NCBI GenBank assembly: GCA_947588775.1 | Contig: CANPZQ010000006.1 | Span: forward strand, 1 to 28,002 | Length of the DNA: 28,002 nt | Reading direction: 5' to 3' | From: an uncultured Clostridia bacterium | GTDB lineage: Bacteria > Bacillota > Clostridia > Oscillospirales > Ruminococcaceae | In this document: one piece after another, positions 6,903 through 15,182 of the stretch | How the letters are laid out: each line of letters starts with the position of its first letter | How positions within the stretch are numbered: the first letter of the stretch is position 1 | Notes under the pieces: model-generated | The model's input: only the letters and a program-made list of their open reading frames with translations | Databases searched by the model: none | What the model was told of the DNA's origin: nothing | Made by a program: the position numbers and the translations under genes

Positions 6903-7061
6903 ATGAAAATGAAAATTTGCAGACTTCTTGCCGGACTTCTGTCGCTGACGGTAATTCTCACGACGGTAATCACAATTCCGCCGACAGACGATGAAATTCC
7001 CGGCGGCACGGAAAATTCGCCGCAGTGCGAAGAGGATTTGGACAGAGGTTTAGAAGATTGA
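6903..7061 (+). CDS. 52-aa exported peptide precursor, candidate RRNPP pheromone
   Basis: A longer frame extends upstream, but the ATG at 6903 has a strong TTGGAGG site (6889-6895) and begins a signal-like sequence: basic KMKICR, then a hydrophobic run of about 18 residues (LLAGLLSLTVILTTVITI). It is followed by a 27-residue acidic tail beginning PPTDDEIPGG and ending DRGLED, with one Cys. This is the layout of Phr/PapR-type pro-peptides: Sec export followed by processing of the C-terminus. It converges with the XRE-TPR regulator and the two genes overlap by 12 bp at their 3' ends. It could instead be a small membrane protein. The pheromone role is inference from architecture and context. Confidence 0.65.
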   Translation: MKMKICRLLAGLLSLTVILTTVITIPPTDDEIPGGTENSPQCEEDLDRGLED

Positions 7062-7976
7062 AGGTAATTCCTCGCCGAAATTATCAATGCTGAATTTTTT
7101 CAGCCTTTCGATGAACGACGGGCGATTGTCGATGACAAGGGCAAAGCAATACGCCTCTTTGAGAGCCTGCTTTGCAGGTTCTATGTCGCTTGGCCGCCCG
7201 CGTTTTACCATTGCCCATGAGAGGTTATACAGGATTTTGCCGAGCCTTCTGCTGCGCGCATAGGATTTCATCAGCCTGATTCCCTCAAGAGAAACCTCTA
7301 TACACTCGTCGTACCTTCCCGAAAGTCCCAGTAACTTTGAAAGATTGTACAAAACAGTCGGGAATACCCTGAGCATCTCATGCGGGTCCGCAAGGTTGCT
7401 TTCATAGAATCTTTTCAGGTGATAAAATAAATTTATCGCCTGATTTCTTTTTCCGCCTGTTTCAAGCTGACATGCGAGGGTGTTCAGCATTGAAGCTTCT
7501 TCCGACGTAAGAAGCTTCGGCGGATTGTCGATACTGAACTTCGGGTGAGTGAGCTTAATGGTGTTCAGAAGAATTTCGATTGTTTCCTCAACCGGTATGC
7601 TGTCCAGATAAATAAGAGTATGCAAGGATTCGTAAAATTGCCTGTCGGTGACTGAAAAATAATCCCGATAGGCTTCAAGGCTCGTCAGAGCCTCCCGCGC
7701 GGCGTCAAGGTTTTCACAATTGTAATGCTGCCTTATTTTCACCTCGAGTTTTGCGATTTCAAATTCCTCACGGCTTACGCCGGCGAGCATAAGCGCGTCG
7801 GAGTAGCCGAGCCGCTGCAAAATTGCCCTGAGGGTTCCCGCGCGGGGGTACTGGCTGCCGTTTTCGAGCCGCGAAAGCGTTACCGTCGAGCAAAGCCCCT
7901 CGCAGAGCTCGTCCTGGGTAACGCCGAGCTCCTCGCGGCGCATGGTTATAAACTGACCTAAGGTGTAGATTGACAC
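7050..7976 (-). CDS. XRE-family regulator with TPR-like C-terminus (RRNPP/Rgg-like)
   Basis: 308 residues starting at GTG 7976, which has AAGGGAGG 7 nt upstream. Residues about 6-60 form a Cro/C1-type helix-turn-helix (LGQFITMRREELGVTQDELC, TLSRLENGSQYP). The rest is all-helical with TPR-like pairs, such as NTLACQLETGGKRNQAINLF, VLYNLSKLLGLSGRYDECIE and ILYNLSWAMVKRG. This matches the HTH-TPR layout of PlcR, PrgX, ComR and Rgg regulators, whose repeat domain binds a short imported peptide. Its 3' end overlaps the convergent peptide gene by 12 bp, with no terminator between, so its transcript likely runs antisense through the peptide gene. It may bind the inverted repeat at 6805-6843. Confidence 0.85.
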   Translation of the reverse strand: MSIYTLGQFITMRREELGVTQDELCEGLCSTVTLSRLENGSQYPRAGTLRAILQRLGYSDALMLAGVSREEFEIAKLEVKIRQHYNCENLDAAREALTSLEAYRDYFSVTDRQFYESLHTLIYLDSIPVEETIEILLNTIKLTHPKFSIDNPPKLLTSEEASMLNTLACQLETGGKRNQAINLFYHLKRFYESNLADPHEMLRVFPTVLYNLSKLLGLSGRYDECIEVSLEGIRLMKSYARSRRLGKILYNLSWAMVKRGRPSDIEPAKQALKEAYCFALVIDNRPSFIERLKKFSIDNFGEELPSIF

Positions 7977-8002
7977 GAAGCCGCCTCCCTTCTTCCGAAA
8001 TA

Positions 8003-8031
8003 ATTATATCACAAAGCTTACCGAATTGCAA
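8003..8031 (-). promoter_or_regulatory. Promoter of the XRE-TPR regulator
   Basis: On the minus strand, TTGCAA (8026-8031), 17-bp spacer, extended -10 TGATATAAT (TATAAT at 8003-8008). The -10 region GTGATATAAT resembles those of three other promoters in the window. Confidence 0.65.
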
Positions 8032-8057
8032 GGCCGTAAATTTTCCCCCGAAACCCC

Positions 8058-8086
8058 TTGAAACGCTTGAGCTTTTGTGATAAAAT
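8058..8086 (+). promoter_or_regulatory. Promoter of the lipoprotein/two-component/recA block
   Basis: TTGAAA (8058-8063), 17-bp spacer, extended -10 TGATAAAAT (TAAAAT at 8081-8086). It is divergent from the regulator promoter at 8003-8031. No other clear promoter is visible until the end of recX, so it may drive all seven genes. Confidence 0.65.
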
Positions 8087-8123
8087 ACTATAAGGCGGAT
8101 TATGTCCGGAAGGGGGCTGCGGC

Positions 8124-9398
8124 TTGAAAAAAGCGGTTTTAATTATTCTCTGCCTCGCGCTTACCGGCTGTCAGGCGATTACCTTTTCGGTCGACAGCCT
8201 TCTTAACGCGCCGACTATCGCCGACGAGCAGTCGGCAATCTATTCCGCGCTTTTGGAGAGCGCGGGGCGTGGCATTACCCTTGAATATCCCCGCAACGGC
8301 GACTACCGCTCGGCGTTCGTAGCCTTCGACATAGACGGCGACGGAAGCGACGAAACGCTTGCGTTTTACTCGGTAAACTCGGTTTCGGAATCAAACGTAA
8401 AAATTTCCGTCCTCGACAGGGGCTCGGACGGCGGCTGGCGGTCGATGTATGAGCTCGCCGGCGCGGGAACCTCGGTAGAACGGGTGATGTTTTTGGGCGG
8501 AGATGTCGTGGTCGGCTTTTCGTCGCAGGACTACGAGGAAAACACCGTCCGGATTTACCGCTGCAGCGAAGGTTCGGTCTATTCTGTTCATGAAAACAGC
8601 TACACCCTGATGGAAAAGGCCGATTTCGACGGCGACGGCGGCGAGGAAATCGCGGTCGTTAAAAGAAGCGGCTCCGGCGTTGAGGTAGATATAATAAAGC
8701 CCGGCGAGGATTTCGTATATCCCCTTGCTCTTGAAACGGGCGCGGCGGCGATTTCCGGCTGCGCCGTAGGAAGGCTCGGCCCGAGGAGCGCGCTCTATCT
8801 CGACATCGCCCCCGAGGCGGGAGGGCTTTTGACCGAAATAGTTTATCTTGAAAACGGCGCGGTCGTCCACCCGCTTTCCCAAAACGGGCTTCTTTCACAG
8901 ACGCAGAGGCTCGTCGGCTACTCTTCGCGCGACTACGACGGCGACGGCGAGGTCGAAATCCCGACGGTGGTGCCTTTTGCGGGCCACCCGAACCCGGTTT
9001 GGGGCGAAATCGAGCTGATGACGAGGCTTATAAGCTTCGACCCCGGGGAGGGCGTGCTTCTGGTTAAGGCGAACGCCTATTATAACATCGCGGACGGGTA
9101 CCTTCTGACGATTCCCGGAAGATGGCTGAATATCGTAACGGTGTCGAAGGATTCCTCAACCGGCGAGGTCACGTTTTACCGCTACGACCCCGAGGCGGGG
9201 ATAATCGAGAACATGTCGCCGATTGTGAGCTTTGCGGCCGCCGACAGCTCCGGCGGCGAGGCCTACCGCAACGCGGGGTATTCAACCCTTGCCGAAACGG
9301 AGCGCACCGCCTACTACGTCAAAACCCTCGCCGGCGCGGACGAGCCGCTGGTGCTTACGAAGGACGAAATAAGGGACAACTTCCATATTATTGAATAA
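8124..9398 (+). CDS. Lipoprotein with three DxDGDG repeats, linked to a two-component system
   Basis: 424 residues with a TTG start preceded by GGAAGGGGG. The signal peptide ends in lipobox L-T-G-C, Cys16. Three FG-GAP/VCBS-like calcium-loop motifs occur: DIDGDGSDE (69-77), DFDGDGGEE (167-175) and DYDGDGEVE (270-278). These suggest a propeller-type extracellular domain, possibly calcium-binding. The next gene (response regulator) begins 21 bp downstream, so the lipoprotein is probably co-expressed with the sensor pair and may deliver or detect an envelope signal. It does not belong to a family I can name. A sensor role is inferred from gene order. Confidence 0.85.
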   Translation: MKKAVLIILCLALTGCQAITFSVDSLLNAPTIADEQSAIYSALLESAGRGITLEYPRNGDYRSAFVAFDIDGDGSDETLAFYSVNSVSESNVKISVLDRGSDGGWRSMYELAGAGTSVERVMFLGGDVVVGFSSQDYEENTVRIYRCSEGSVYSVHENSYTLMEKADFDGDGGEEIAVVKRSGSGVEVDIIKPGEDFVYPLALETGAAAISGCAVGRLGPRSALYLDIAPEAGGLLTEIVYLENGAVVHPLSQNGLLSQTQRLVGYSSRDYDGDGEVEIPTVVPFAGHPNPVWGEIELMTRLISFDPGEGVLLVKANAYYNIADGYLLTIPGRWLNIVTVSKDSSTGEVTFYRYDPEAGIIENMSPIVSFAAADSSGGEAYRNAGYSTLAETERTAYYVKTLAGADEPLVLTKDEIRDNFHIIE

Positions 9399-9419
9399 AT
9401 TAAATAAGGAGCTGGTTTT

Positions 9420-10163
9420 ATGACAAAGAGAATTATCGTATGCGAGGATGAGGACTCGATTCGCGAGTTTATCGTGCTGAATTTAAAGCGTTCCGGCTTC
9501 GACGTTACCGACGTGAACTGCGGCGAGGACGCGGTAAAGGCTTTTGAGGAAAAAAACGGCGAATTCGACGTCGCGCTTTTAGACATAATGATGCCCGGAA
9601 TGGACGGCTTCGAGGTATGCAAGAGGCTCCGGGAAAAATCCGACAAAATCGGGATTATAATGCTCTCCGCGAAATCTCAGGAGATGGATAAGGTGAGCTC
9701 TCTGATGATGGGCGCGGACGACTATATCACAAAGCCGTTTTCGGTGACGGAGCTTATTGCGCGCGTCGACGCTGTCTGCCGAAGGGTAAATATGACGGTC
9801 GAGCACCCCGCCGAGGTCGGTGCGAAGATTACGTCGGGGCCGTTTGAAATCGATTTAAAGTCGAGAACCGTCCTGAAAAACGGCAGGCCAATCGATTTGA
9901 CCCAGAACGAATACCAGATTATGGAATATTTTCTGAAGAACCAGAACACCGCCCTCGACAGAATGAGCATACTCCGCTCGATTTGGGGGGACGGCTACTA
10001 TGGCGACGAAAAAATCGTCGACGTAAATATTCGCAGAATCAGAATGAAGATAGAGGAGGTCGCCTCCGACCCGAAGTACATCACTACGATTTGGGGCTAC
10101 GGCTATAAGTGGTGCAGCCCCGCAGACGGGGAAAGCTCGGAAAATGCGGAAAATAGGTATTAA
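9420..10163 (+). CDS. OmpR/PhoB-family response regulator
   Basis: 247 residues. The receiver domain (about 1-120) carries the acidic pocket CEDED (8-12), phospho-acceptor Asp55 in LLDIMMPG, Ser83 in the conserved Ser/Thr position and Lys105 in TKPF. A winged-helix DNA-binding domain follows (about 135-236), with LTQNEYQIMEYFLKNQ and VDVNIRRIRMKIE signatures. It activates or represses genes after phosphorylation by the overlapping histidine kinase. AAGGAG at 9406-9411 supports the ATG at 9420. The kinase start lies inside its last 20 bp. It resembles PhoP/WalR-type regulators, but its targets cannot be read from the sequence. Confidence 0.96.
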   Translation: MTKRIIVCEDEDSIREFIVLNLKRSGFDVTDVNCGEDAVKAFEEKNGEFDVALLDIMMPGMDGFEVCKRLREKSDKIGIIMLSAKSQEMDKVSSLMMGADDYITKPFSVTELIARVDAVCRRVNMTVEHPAEVGAKITSGPFEIDLKSRTVLKNGRPIDLTQNEYQIMEYFLKNQNTALDRMSILRSIWGDGYYGDEKIVDVNIRRIRMKIEEVASDPKYITTIWGYGYKWCSPADGESSENAENRY

Positions 10164-11559
10164 ACGAAGCATAACAATCCGCTGGGCGGTAAACACCCTC
10201 GGGCTTGTTATTATAATCCTCACGGCGGTGGTGCTGCTCGCGCTGTTTATGGCGAGAAACTACTACGTTTCCACCGCGAAGCAGTATCTTGTTTCGAGAA
10301 TGGAAACAATAAGCTCGGGGCTTTCAAGGTTTACCTCCGAGCCGGCGTACCGTTCCGAAGTGAGAAGCATCGTCGAGGAATTTTCCGAAAAGGACCGCTT
10401 CGAGCTTATGGCTCTCTCCGATACGGGGCGGGTAACGCTTACGAGCTCGGGGTTCCAGCCGTCCGACTGGCTCAAAATAAACGACTTCGCCGAAGCCTCG
10501 GTTTCGGAGGACGGCGCGGCCTCGAACGAGCTCACCCTTGAAAACGGCGAGCATGTTATCTGCCACACGGTTATACTCCCCGGGCTCTCGCGGGAATACA
10601 GCGCGATGCGGATTATGACTTCTTTGGACACCGTCGATTCGCAGCTTCGCGAAATCGCGATACTTCTTTCGGCAATCGCGGCGGTTATAGTTATACTGAT
10701 GCTTACGTCGGGACTTTTCTTCGTTAAGTCGATAGTTTTGCCTGTTCGGCAAATTAGCGAGATAGCCCGCGGCTATGGCGAGGGTGATTTCTCCCGGAGA
10801 ATAGAAAAGCGGAGCGACGACGAGCTCGGCGACCTCTGCGATTCGATTAACTACATGGCCGGCGCGCTTGAAAATACCGAAAAGATGAAAAACGAATTCA
10901 TCTCTTCGGTTTCACATGAGCTCAGGACCCCGCTCACCGCCATAAAGGGCTGGAGCGAAACCCTGACCGAGATGGGAAACGACCCCGAAACATTCCGAAA
11001 AGGCATGAGAGTTATTTCCGGCGAAACGGAACGCCTGAGCGGAATGGTCGAGGAGCTTTTGGACTTCTCAAGGATTCAGGACGGCCGGTTTACGCTTACA
11101 AAGGAAACGACAGATATTTTGGCAGAGCTCGGCGACGCGGTGCTTATCTACACCGAGCGGGCGAAGGAGCTCGGAATCACTATTGAATACTTCGAGCCGC
11201 AGATGCTGCCGTTTGTCTACGCCGACGCGGCGAGGCTTAGGCAGGTGTTCATCAACATAATCGACAACGCCGTTAAATATTCAAACCCCGGCGGGAAGGT
11301 GTCGATAGAGGCGTACGCCGAAAAGGGCGACGTGGTGGTGCTGATTTCCGACAACGGCGTAGGAATCTCGGCGGAGGATCTTCCGAAGGTAAAGACAAAA
11401 TTCTATAAGGCCAACTATACCCGCCGCGGCTCGGGAATCGGGCTTGCGGTGGCGAACGAAATAGTGGAAATGCACGGCGGGCGGCTTATAATAAATTCCG
11501 AGCTCGGCCTCGGAACAACGGTAATGATAAGACTTCCCGCACAGAACGGAGGTAAATAA
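10144..11559 (+). CDS. Membrane sensor histidine kinase
   Basis: 471 residues. Two membrane segments (about 14-36 and 172-194) flank an extracytoplasmic sensor domain of about 135 residues. A HAMP linker follows (about 195-247), then the dimerisation/phospho-acceptor helix with His258 in FISSVSHELRTPLTAIKGW. The ATPase domain shows the N-box FINIIDNAVKYSNPG, the G1 box DNGVGIS and the G2 box GSGIGLAV. It phosphorylates the response regulator encoded just upstream (20-bp overlap). With the lipoprotein at 8124 it forms a likely three-component envelope-sensing unit. Confidence 0.96.
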   Translation: MRKIGIKRSITIRWAVNTLGLVIIILTAVVLLALFMARNYYVSTAKQYLVSRMETISSGLSRFTSEPAYRSEVRSIVEEFSEKDRFELMALSDTGRVTLTSSGFQPSDWLKINDFAEASVSEDGAASNELTLENGEHVICHTVILPGLSREYSAMRIMTSLDTVDSQLREIAILLSAIAAVIVILMLTSGLFFVKSIVLPVRQISEIARGYGEGDFSRRIEKRSDDELGDLCDSINYMAGALENTEKMKNEFISSVSHELRTPLTAIKGWSETLTEMGNDPETFRKGMRVISGETERLSGMVEELLDFSRIQDGRFTLTKETTDILAELGDAVLIYTERAKELGITIEYFEPQMLPFVYADAARLRQVFINIIDNAVKYSNPGGKVSIEAYAEKGDVVVLISDNGVGISAEDLPKVKTKFYKANYTRRGSGIGLAVANEIVEMHGGRLIINSELGLGTTVMIRLPAQNGGK

Positions 11560-11561
11560 TC

Positions 11562-12512
11562 TTGAGCAAGGATAAAAACAAGGGCGGCTTTAAGACCCAA
11601 ATCGGCGGACAGGCACTGATTGAAGGCGTTATGATGCGCGGCCCGAAGGTTCAGGCGATGGCCGTTAGGCTCCCGAACGGGGAAATCGACCTCGAACAGT
11701 GGAACCTGAAGCCCGCAAGGTGGTACAACAAAATCCCGTTTATCAGGGGGCCGTTCAACTTCGTCGGCTCGATGGTGAGCGGCTATAAGTGCCTCACAAA
11801 GTCGGCGGATAAGTCGATGCAGGGCGTCGAAGAAGAGGCTACTTCCAAATTTGATAAATGGCTCACCGAAAAAATCGGCGACAAGCTTATGCCGATAGTG
11901 ACGGTCGTTTCCTCGGTATTGGGAGTCGTACTTGCGCTCGGGCTGTTTATACTCATCCCGGCGACGGTTACAAAGATGATTTCAAAATTCGTGGAGCTTC
12001 CCGACATTGCAAAAAACATCATCGAGGGCGTTATAAAGATGGCGGTGTTCATCTTCTATATCGGGCTGACCGCGCTTTTGAAGGATATTCGCAGAACCTA
12101 CGAATATCACGGCGCGGAGCATAAAACCATCGCGTGCTACGAGGCGGGCGAGGAGCTCACCGTTGAAAACGTCAAGAAGCACCGCCGCTTCCACCCGAGG
12201 TGCGGGACTTCGTTTATGTTCCTCGTTTTGTTTATCTCTATATTTCTCACATCGGCGTTTCGCATTCAGTGGGGGAATCTCTGGCTCCGCGTTCTGTTAA
12301 AGCTCTGCATTCTGCCGGTGATAGTTTCCGTCGCCTACGAGCTTATAAAGCTTGCGGGACGGTATGACAATATCCTGACGAAGATAATTTCCGCCCCCGG
12401 CCTCTGGATTCAGCGTCTTACGACCCGCGAGCCCGACGATTCCCAGATTGAGTGCGCAATCGCGGCGTTTATGCCCTGCATTCCCGAGGAAAAGGGCCTC
12501 GATAAGTGGTAA
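11562..12512 (+). CDS. YqhQ-like DUF1385 membrane protein
   Basis: 316 residues, TTG start with GGAGG 9 nt upstream. The N-terminus has the family signature GGQALIEGVMMRGPK (about 15-29). Hydrophobic segments follow at about 107-130, 148-170, 216-235 and 243-265, and the motif EYHGAEHKTIACYEAGEEL is typical of DUF1385. In Clostridia and Bacilli this gene is a frequent neighbour of prmC, as here. Its biochemical role is not established. It starts 2 bp after the kinase gene and overlaps prmC by 7 bp. Confidence 0.9.
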   Translation: MSKDKNKGGFKTQIGGQALIEGVMMRGPKVQAMAVRLPNGEIDLEQWNLKPARWYNKIPFIRGPFNFVGSMVSGYKCLTKSADKSMQGVEEEATSKFDKWLTEKIGDKLMPIVTVVSSVLGVVLALGLFILIPATVTKMISKFVELPDIAKNIIEGVIKMAVFIFYIGLTALLKDIRRTYEYHGAEHKTIACYEAGEELTVENVKKHRRFHPRCGTSFMFLVLFISIFLTSAFRIQWGNLWLRVLLKLCILPVIVSVAYELIKLAGRYDNILTKIISAPGLWIQRLTTREPDDSQIECAIAAFMPCIPEEKGLDKW

Positions 12513-13330
12513 TCGCGCGGCGGCTCGCCGAAAAGCTCTCCGAAATCACCCCCGACGCGGATTTTGAGGCGCAGGTTATTTTAGAGGAAGCCCTCGGCCG
12601 CGATTGGCGGCTTCGCGGGATAAAGGGCGGGCTGACGGTTTCTGAGGACGAAGAGAAGAAAATCTCAGAAATGCTCTCGCGAAGGCTCTCGGGGGAGCCG
12701 CTTCAGTACATCGTCGGCGAATGGGAGTTTTACGGGCTAAGCTTTAAGGTCGGCGAGGGGGTGCTTATTCCCCGCCAGGACACCGAAACGCTCGTCGACG
12801 AGGCACTTAAGCTGATTAAGGATATAAAGAACCCGCGGGCTGCGGATTTGTGTTCGGGAAGCGGCTGCGTCGCGGCCGCGATAAAGCATTCCCGCCCCGA
12901 CGCGGAGGTTTTCGGAATAGAGCTCTATCCCGAAGCTTTCGCGGTTTTAAGCGAAAACGCCGCGCGCTACGGCGTTAAGGCGGTTTTTGGGGACGTTTTA
13001 TCACCCGAAACGGCGGAAAAATTCAGCGGACTTGATTTAATTGCCGCGAATCCGCCCTATCTTACGGCCTCCGACATGGAGGGGCTTTCCCGCGAGGTTA
13101 AGCATGAGCCGAAAACCGCGCTTTTCGGCGGCCGGGACGGGCTTGAGTTTTACAGGATTATTCCGGGGGTGTGGAAAAACAGCCTTAAACCGGGCGGCGC
13201 AATTGCGTTTGAAATAGGGCTGGGACAGGGGGAGCGGGTCGCGGAAATTTTGCGCGCGGAGGGCTTTAAAACGTCGTTTTCGGAGGATTTGACCCGAAGG
13301 ACGAGGGTAGTTATAGGAATTAAAGAGTAA
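12506..13330 (+). CDS. prmC: Release factor glutamine methyltransferase PrmC
   Basis: 274 residues. PrmC methylates the glutamine of the GGQ motif of release factors RF1/RF2 using S-adenosylmethionine. Its N-terminal helical domain contains the GEPLQYIVGEWEFYGLSF segment. The Rossmann methyltransferase domain has motif I DLCSGSGC (114-121) and the catalytic NPPY (182-185). The GTG at 12506 overlaps the end of yqhQ (TAA 12510-12512), which indicates coupled translation. In many Firmicutes prfA is adjacent, but here recA follows instead. Confidence 0.95.
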   Translation: MVIARRLAEKLSEITPDADFEAQVILEEALGRDWRLRGIKGGLTVSEDEEKKISEMLSRRLSGEPLQYIVGEWEFYGLSFKVGEGVLIPRQDTETLVDEALKLIKDIKNPRAADLCSGSGCVAAAIKHSRPDAEVFGIELYPEAFAVLSENAARYGVKAVFGDVLSPETAEKFSGLDLIAANPPYLTASDMEGLSREVKHEPKTALFGGRDGLEFYRIIPGVWKNSLKPGGAIAFEIGLGQGERVAEILRAEGFKTSFSEDLTRRTRVVIGIKE

Positions 13331-13361
13331 ATCAATTAAAAATATAACGGAGGATTCAGAC

Positions 13362-14552
13362 ATGGCAACAAAAAAGACCGCTGAGAAAAAGACGATGCCG
13401 CTTGCTCAGCAGACGAAGGAAGAGAAGAAAAAGGCCCTCGAAACGGCGATTGCGCAGCTTGAAAAGGCATACGGCGCGGGAGCGGTAATGAGGCTCGGCC
13501 AGACCACGACCCTCAACGTCGAGGCGATTTCGACCGGCTCGCTGACGCTCGATATGGCTCTCGGAATCGGCGGCGTTCCGCGCGGAAGAATCGTCGAAAT
13601 CTACGGCCCCGAAAGCTCGGGTAAAACGACCGTCGCGCTCCATATAATCGCGGAGGCGCAAAAGCTCGGCGGCGAGGTCGCGTTTATCGACGTTGAACAC
13701 GCTTTGGACCCCGTTTACGCGGAACAGCTCGGCGTTGACATAAATGCGATGCTGGTTTCACAGCCCGATTCGGGCGAGCAGGCCCTTGAAATAGCCGAAG
13801 CACTTGTAAGGTCGGGCGCGATTGACGTTTTGGTAGTCGACTCGGTCGCGGCGATGGTTACAAGGGCGGAAATCGACGGAGAAATGGGCGACGCGCATGT
13901 CGGACAGCTCGCAAGGCTTATGTCGCAGGCGATGAGAAAGCTTACGAGCGTTATCGCGAAGTCGAACTGCGTAGCCGTATTCATAAATCAGGTCCGCGAA
14001 AAAATCGGCGTAATCTACGGGAACCCCGAAACGACCCCCGGCGGCAGAGCGTTGAAATTCTATTCCTCGGTGAGAATCGAGGTAAGAAAGGGCGAGCTTT
14101 TAAAGAACGGCTCTGAGCCTATCGGCAACCGCACGCGCTGCAAGGTCGTAAAAAATAAGGTCGCCCCGCCCTTTAAAGAGGCGGAGTTCGACATGATTTA
14201 CGGCAAGGGGATTTCCCGCGTCGGCGAAGTCGTCGACGTTGCGACCGACCTCGATATTATCCATAAATCCGGCGCGTGGTTCAGCTATGACGGCAACAAA
14301 ATCGGGCAGGGCAGAGAAAATACCAAGGACTTTCTTCTGAGCCACCCCGACATGCTTAAAGAAATTGAAGAAAAGGTTCTTAAGAATAAGGACGCGGTGG
14401 TTATGTCCTCGAAGGCCGCGAAAAAGGACGCCGAGCTTAGCGCGGCAGCGGCAGCGGCGGCTTCCTCAAGCTCTTCGCAGTCGGACGGCGGAGTTGTCGT
14501 CGACCCGGAGGACGATTTCGAGGAATTCACCCCGGTTTCGTCGGACGAGTAA
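13362..14552 (+). CDS. recA: Recombinase RecA
   Basis: 396 residues, about 40-50 longer than typical RecA. It forms filaments on single-stranded DNA for homologous recombination and stimulates LexA cleavage. Walker A GPESSGKTT is at 82-90, the Walker B segment is VLVVDSVAAMV, and the L1/L2 region includes GEMGDAHVGQLARLMSQAMRKL and GNPETTPGG. The extra length is a C-terminal tail with Ala and Ser runs followed by an acidic end (DPEDDFEEF). CGGAGG lies 8 nt before the ATG. No Firmicutes LexA box is visible in the short 31-bp gap after prmC, so transcription from upstream is likely. Confidence 0.98.
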   Translation: MATKKTAEKKTMPLAQQTKEEKKKALETAIAQLEKAYGAGAVMRLGQTTTLNVEAISTGSLTLDMALGIGGVPRGRIVEIYGPESSGKTTVALHIIAEAQKLGGEVAFIDVEHALDPVYAEQLGVDINAMLVSQPDSGEQALEIAEALVRSGAIDVLVVDSVAAMVTRAEIDGEMGDAHVGQLARLMSQAMRKLTSVIAKSNCVAVFINQVREKIGVIYGNPETTPGGRALKFYSSVRIEVRKGELLKNGSEPIGNRTRCKVVKNKVAPPFKEAEFDMIYGKGISRVGEVVDVATDLDIIHKSGAWFSYDGNKIGQGRENTKDFLLSHPDMLKEIEEKVLKNKDAVVMSSKAAKKDAELSAAAAAAASSSSSQSDGGVVVDPEDDFEEFTPVSSDE

Positions 14553-14558
14553 TGCAAA

Positions 14559-15182
14559 ATGGAATATAAAGTCGAAAGCGCGTCGGAGTATAAGGGGGAC
14601 ACCCTTAGAATCGACTTCGACGGGTGTGAGCCGATTTTTATCAACAAAAACGTAGCCGCGGAGCTTGGAATCCGCGCCGGGAAGGTTTTATCCGAGGAGG
14701 ATATTTCGGAGGCCGTCGAAAAAAACGAATTTCGCCGCGCGCGGGAGAGGGCGTTGTACCTTCTTGACGAGCGGGACTACGGCTACGCGGAGATGTTTAA
14801 AAAGCTTGAGAAAAACTATCCCGAGGAAACCTGCTACGCGGTGGTGAACAACCTTGCGGGGCTCGGACTGATTGACGACAGGCGGTATTCGGAGCGGCTC
14901 GCGGAATATTTGCTCACGCGAAAGCTCTGGGGGAAGTACCGCGCGCGTGAGGAGATGCGAAGCCGCGGGCTTTCGCGGGAGCTTATCGACGAGGCGTTGT
15001 CGCAGTATGATGACGGCGCGCAGGAGCGGCTCACGGAGCTTATCCGGAAAAAGTACATGCGAAAGCTTTCGGAGGAAAACGGCGTTAAAAAGGTGAAAGC
15101 CGCCCTTGCGCGGCAGGGGTACGGGTTTGACGAGATCAACGCGGCGTTGGAAGGGGTGGGGGAGGAGGAAGAGGGGGAGTAG
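14559..15182 (+). CDS. recX: RecA regulatory protein RecX
   Basis: 207 residues, within the RecX range. RecX modulates RecA filament growth. It has the three-repeat helical fold, with family segments ARERALYLLDERDYGYAEM, LAGLGLIDDRRYSERLAEYL and KLWGKYRAREEMRSRGLSREL. The position 6 bp after recA is classical. The ATG at 14559 has only a weak Shine-Dalgarno, which suggests coupling to recA. It is the last gene of the block that starts at 8124. The C-terminal residues are a Glu/Gly tail. Confidence 0.92.
   Translation: MEYKVESASEYKGDTLRIDFDGCEPIFINKNVAAELGIRAGKVLSEEDISEAVEKNEFRRARERALYLLDERDYGYAEMFKKLEKNYPEETCYAVVNNLAGLGLIDDRRYSERLAEYLLTRKLWGKYRAREEMRSRGLSRELIDEALSQYDDGAQERLTELIRKKYMRKLSEENGVKKVKAALARQGYGFDEINAALEGVGEEEEGE

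Noticed and set aside
7089..7104. GCTGAA-TTTT-TTCAGC hairpin as terminator of the 52-aa gene
   Set aside because: Only 6 bp with no T tract after it, and it lies inside the regulator coding region.
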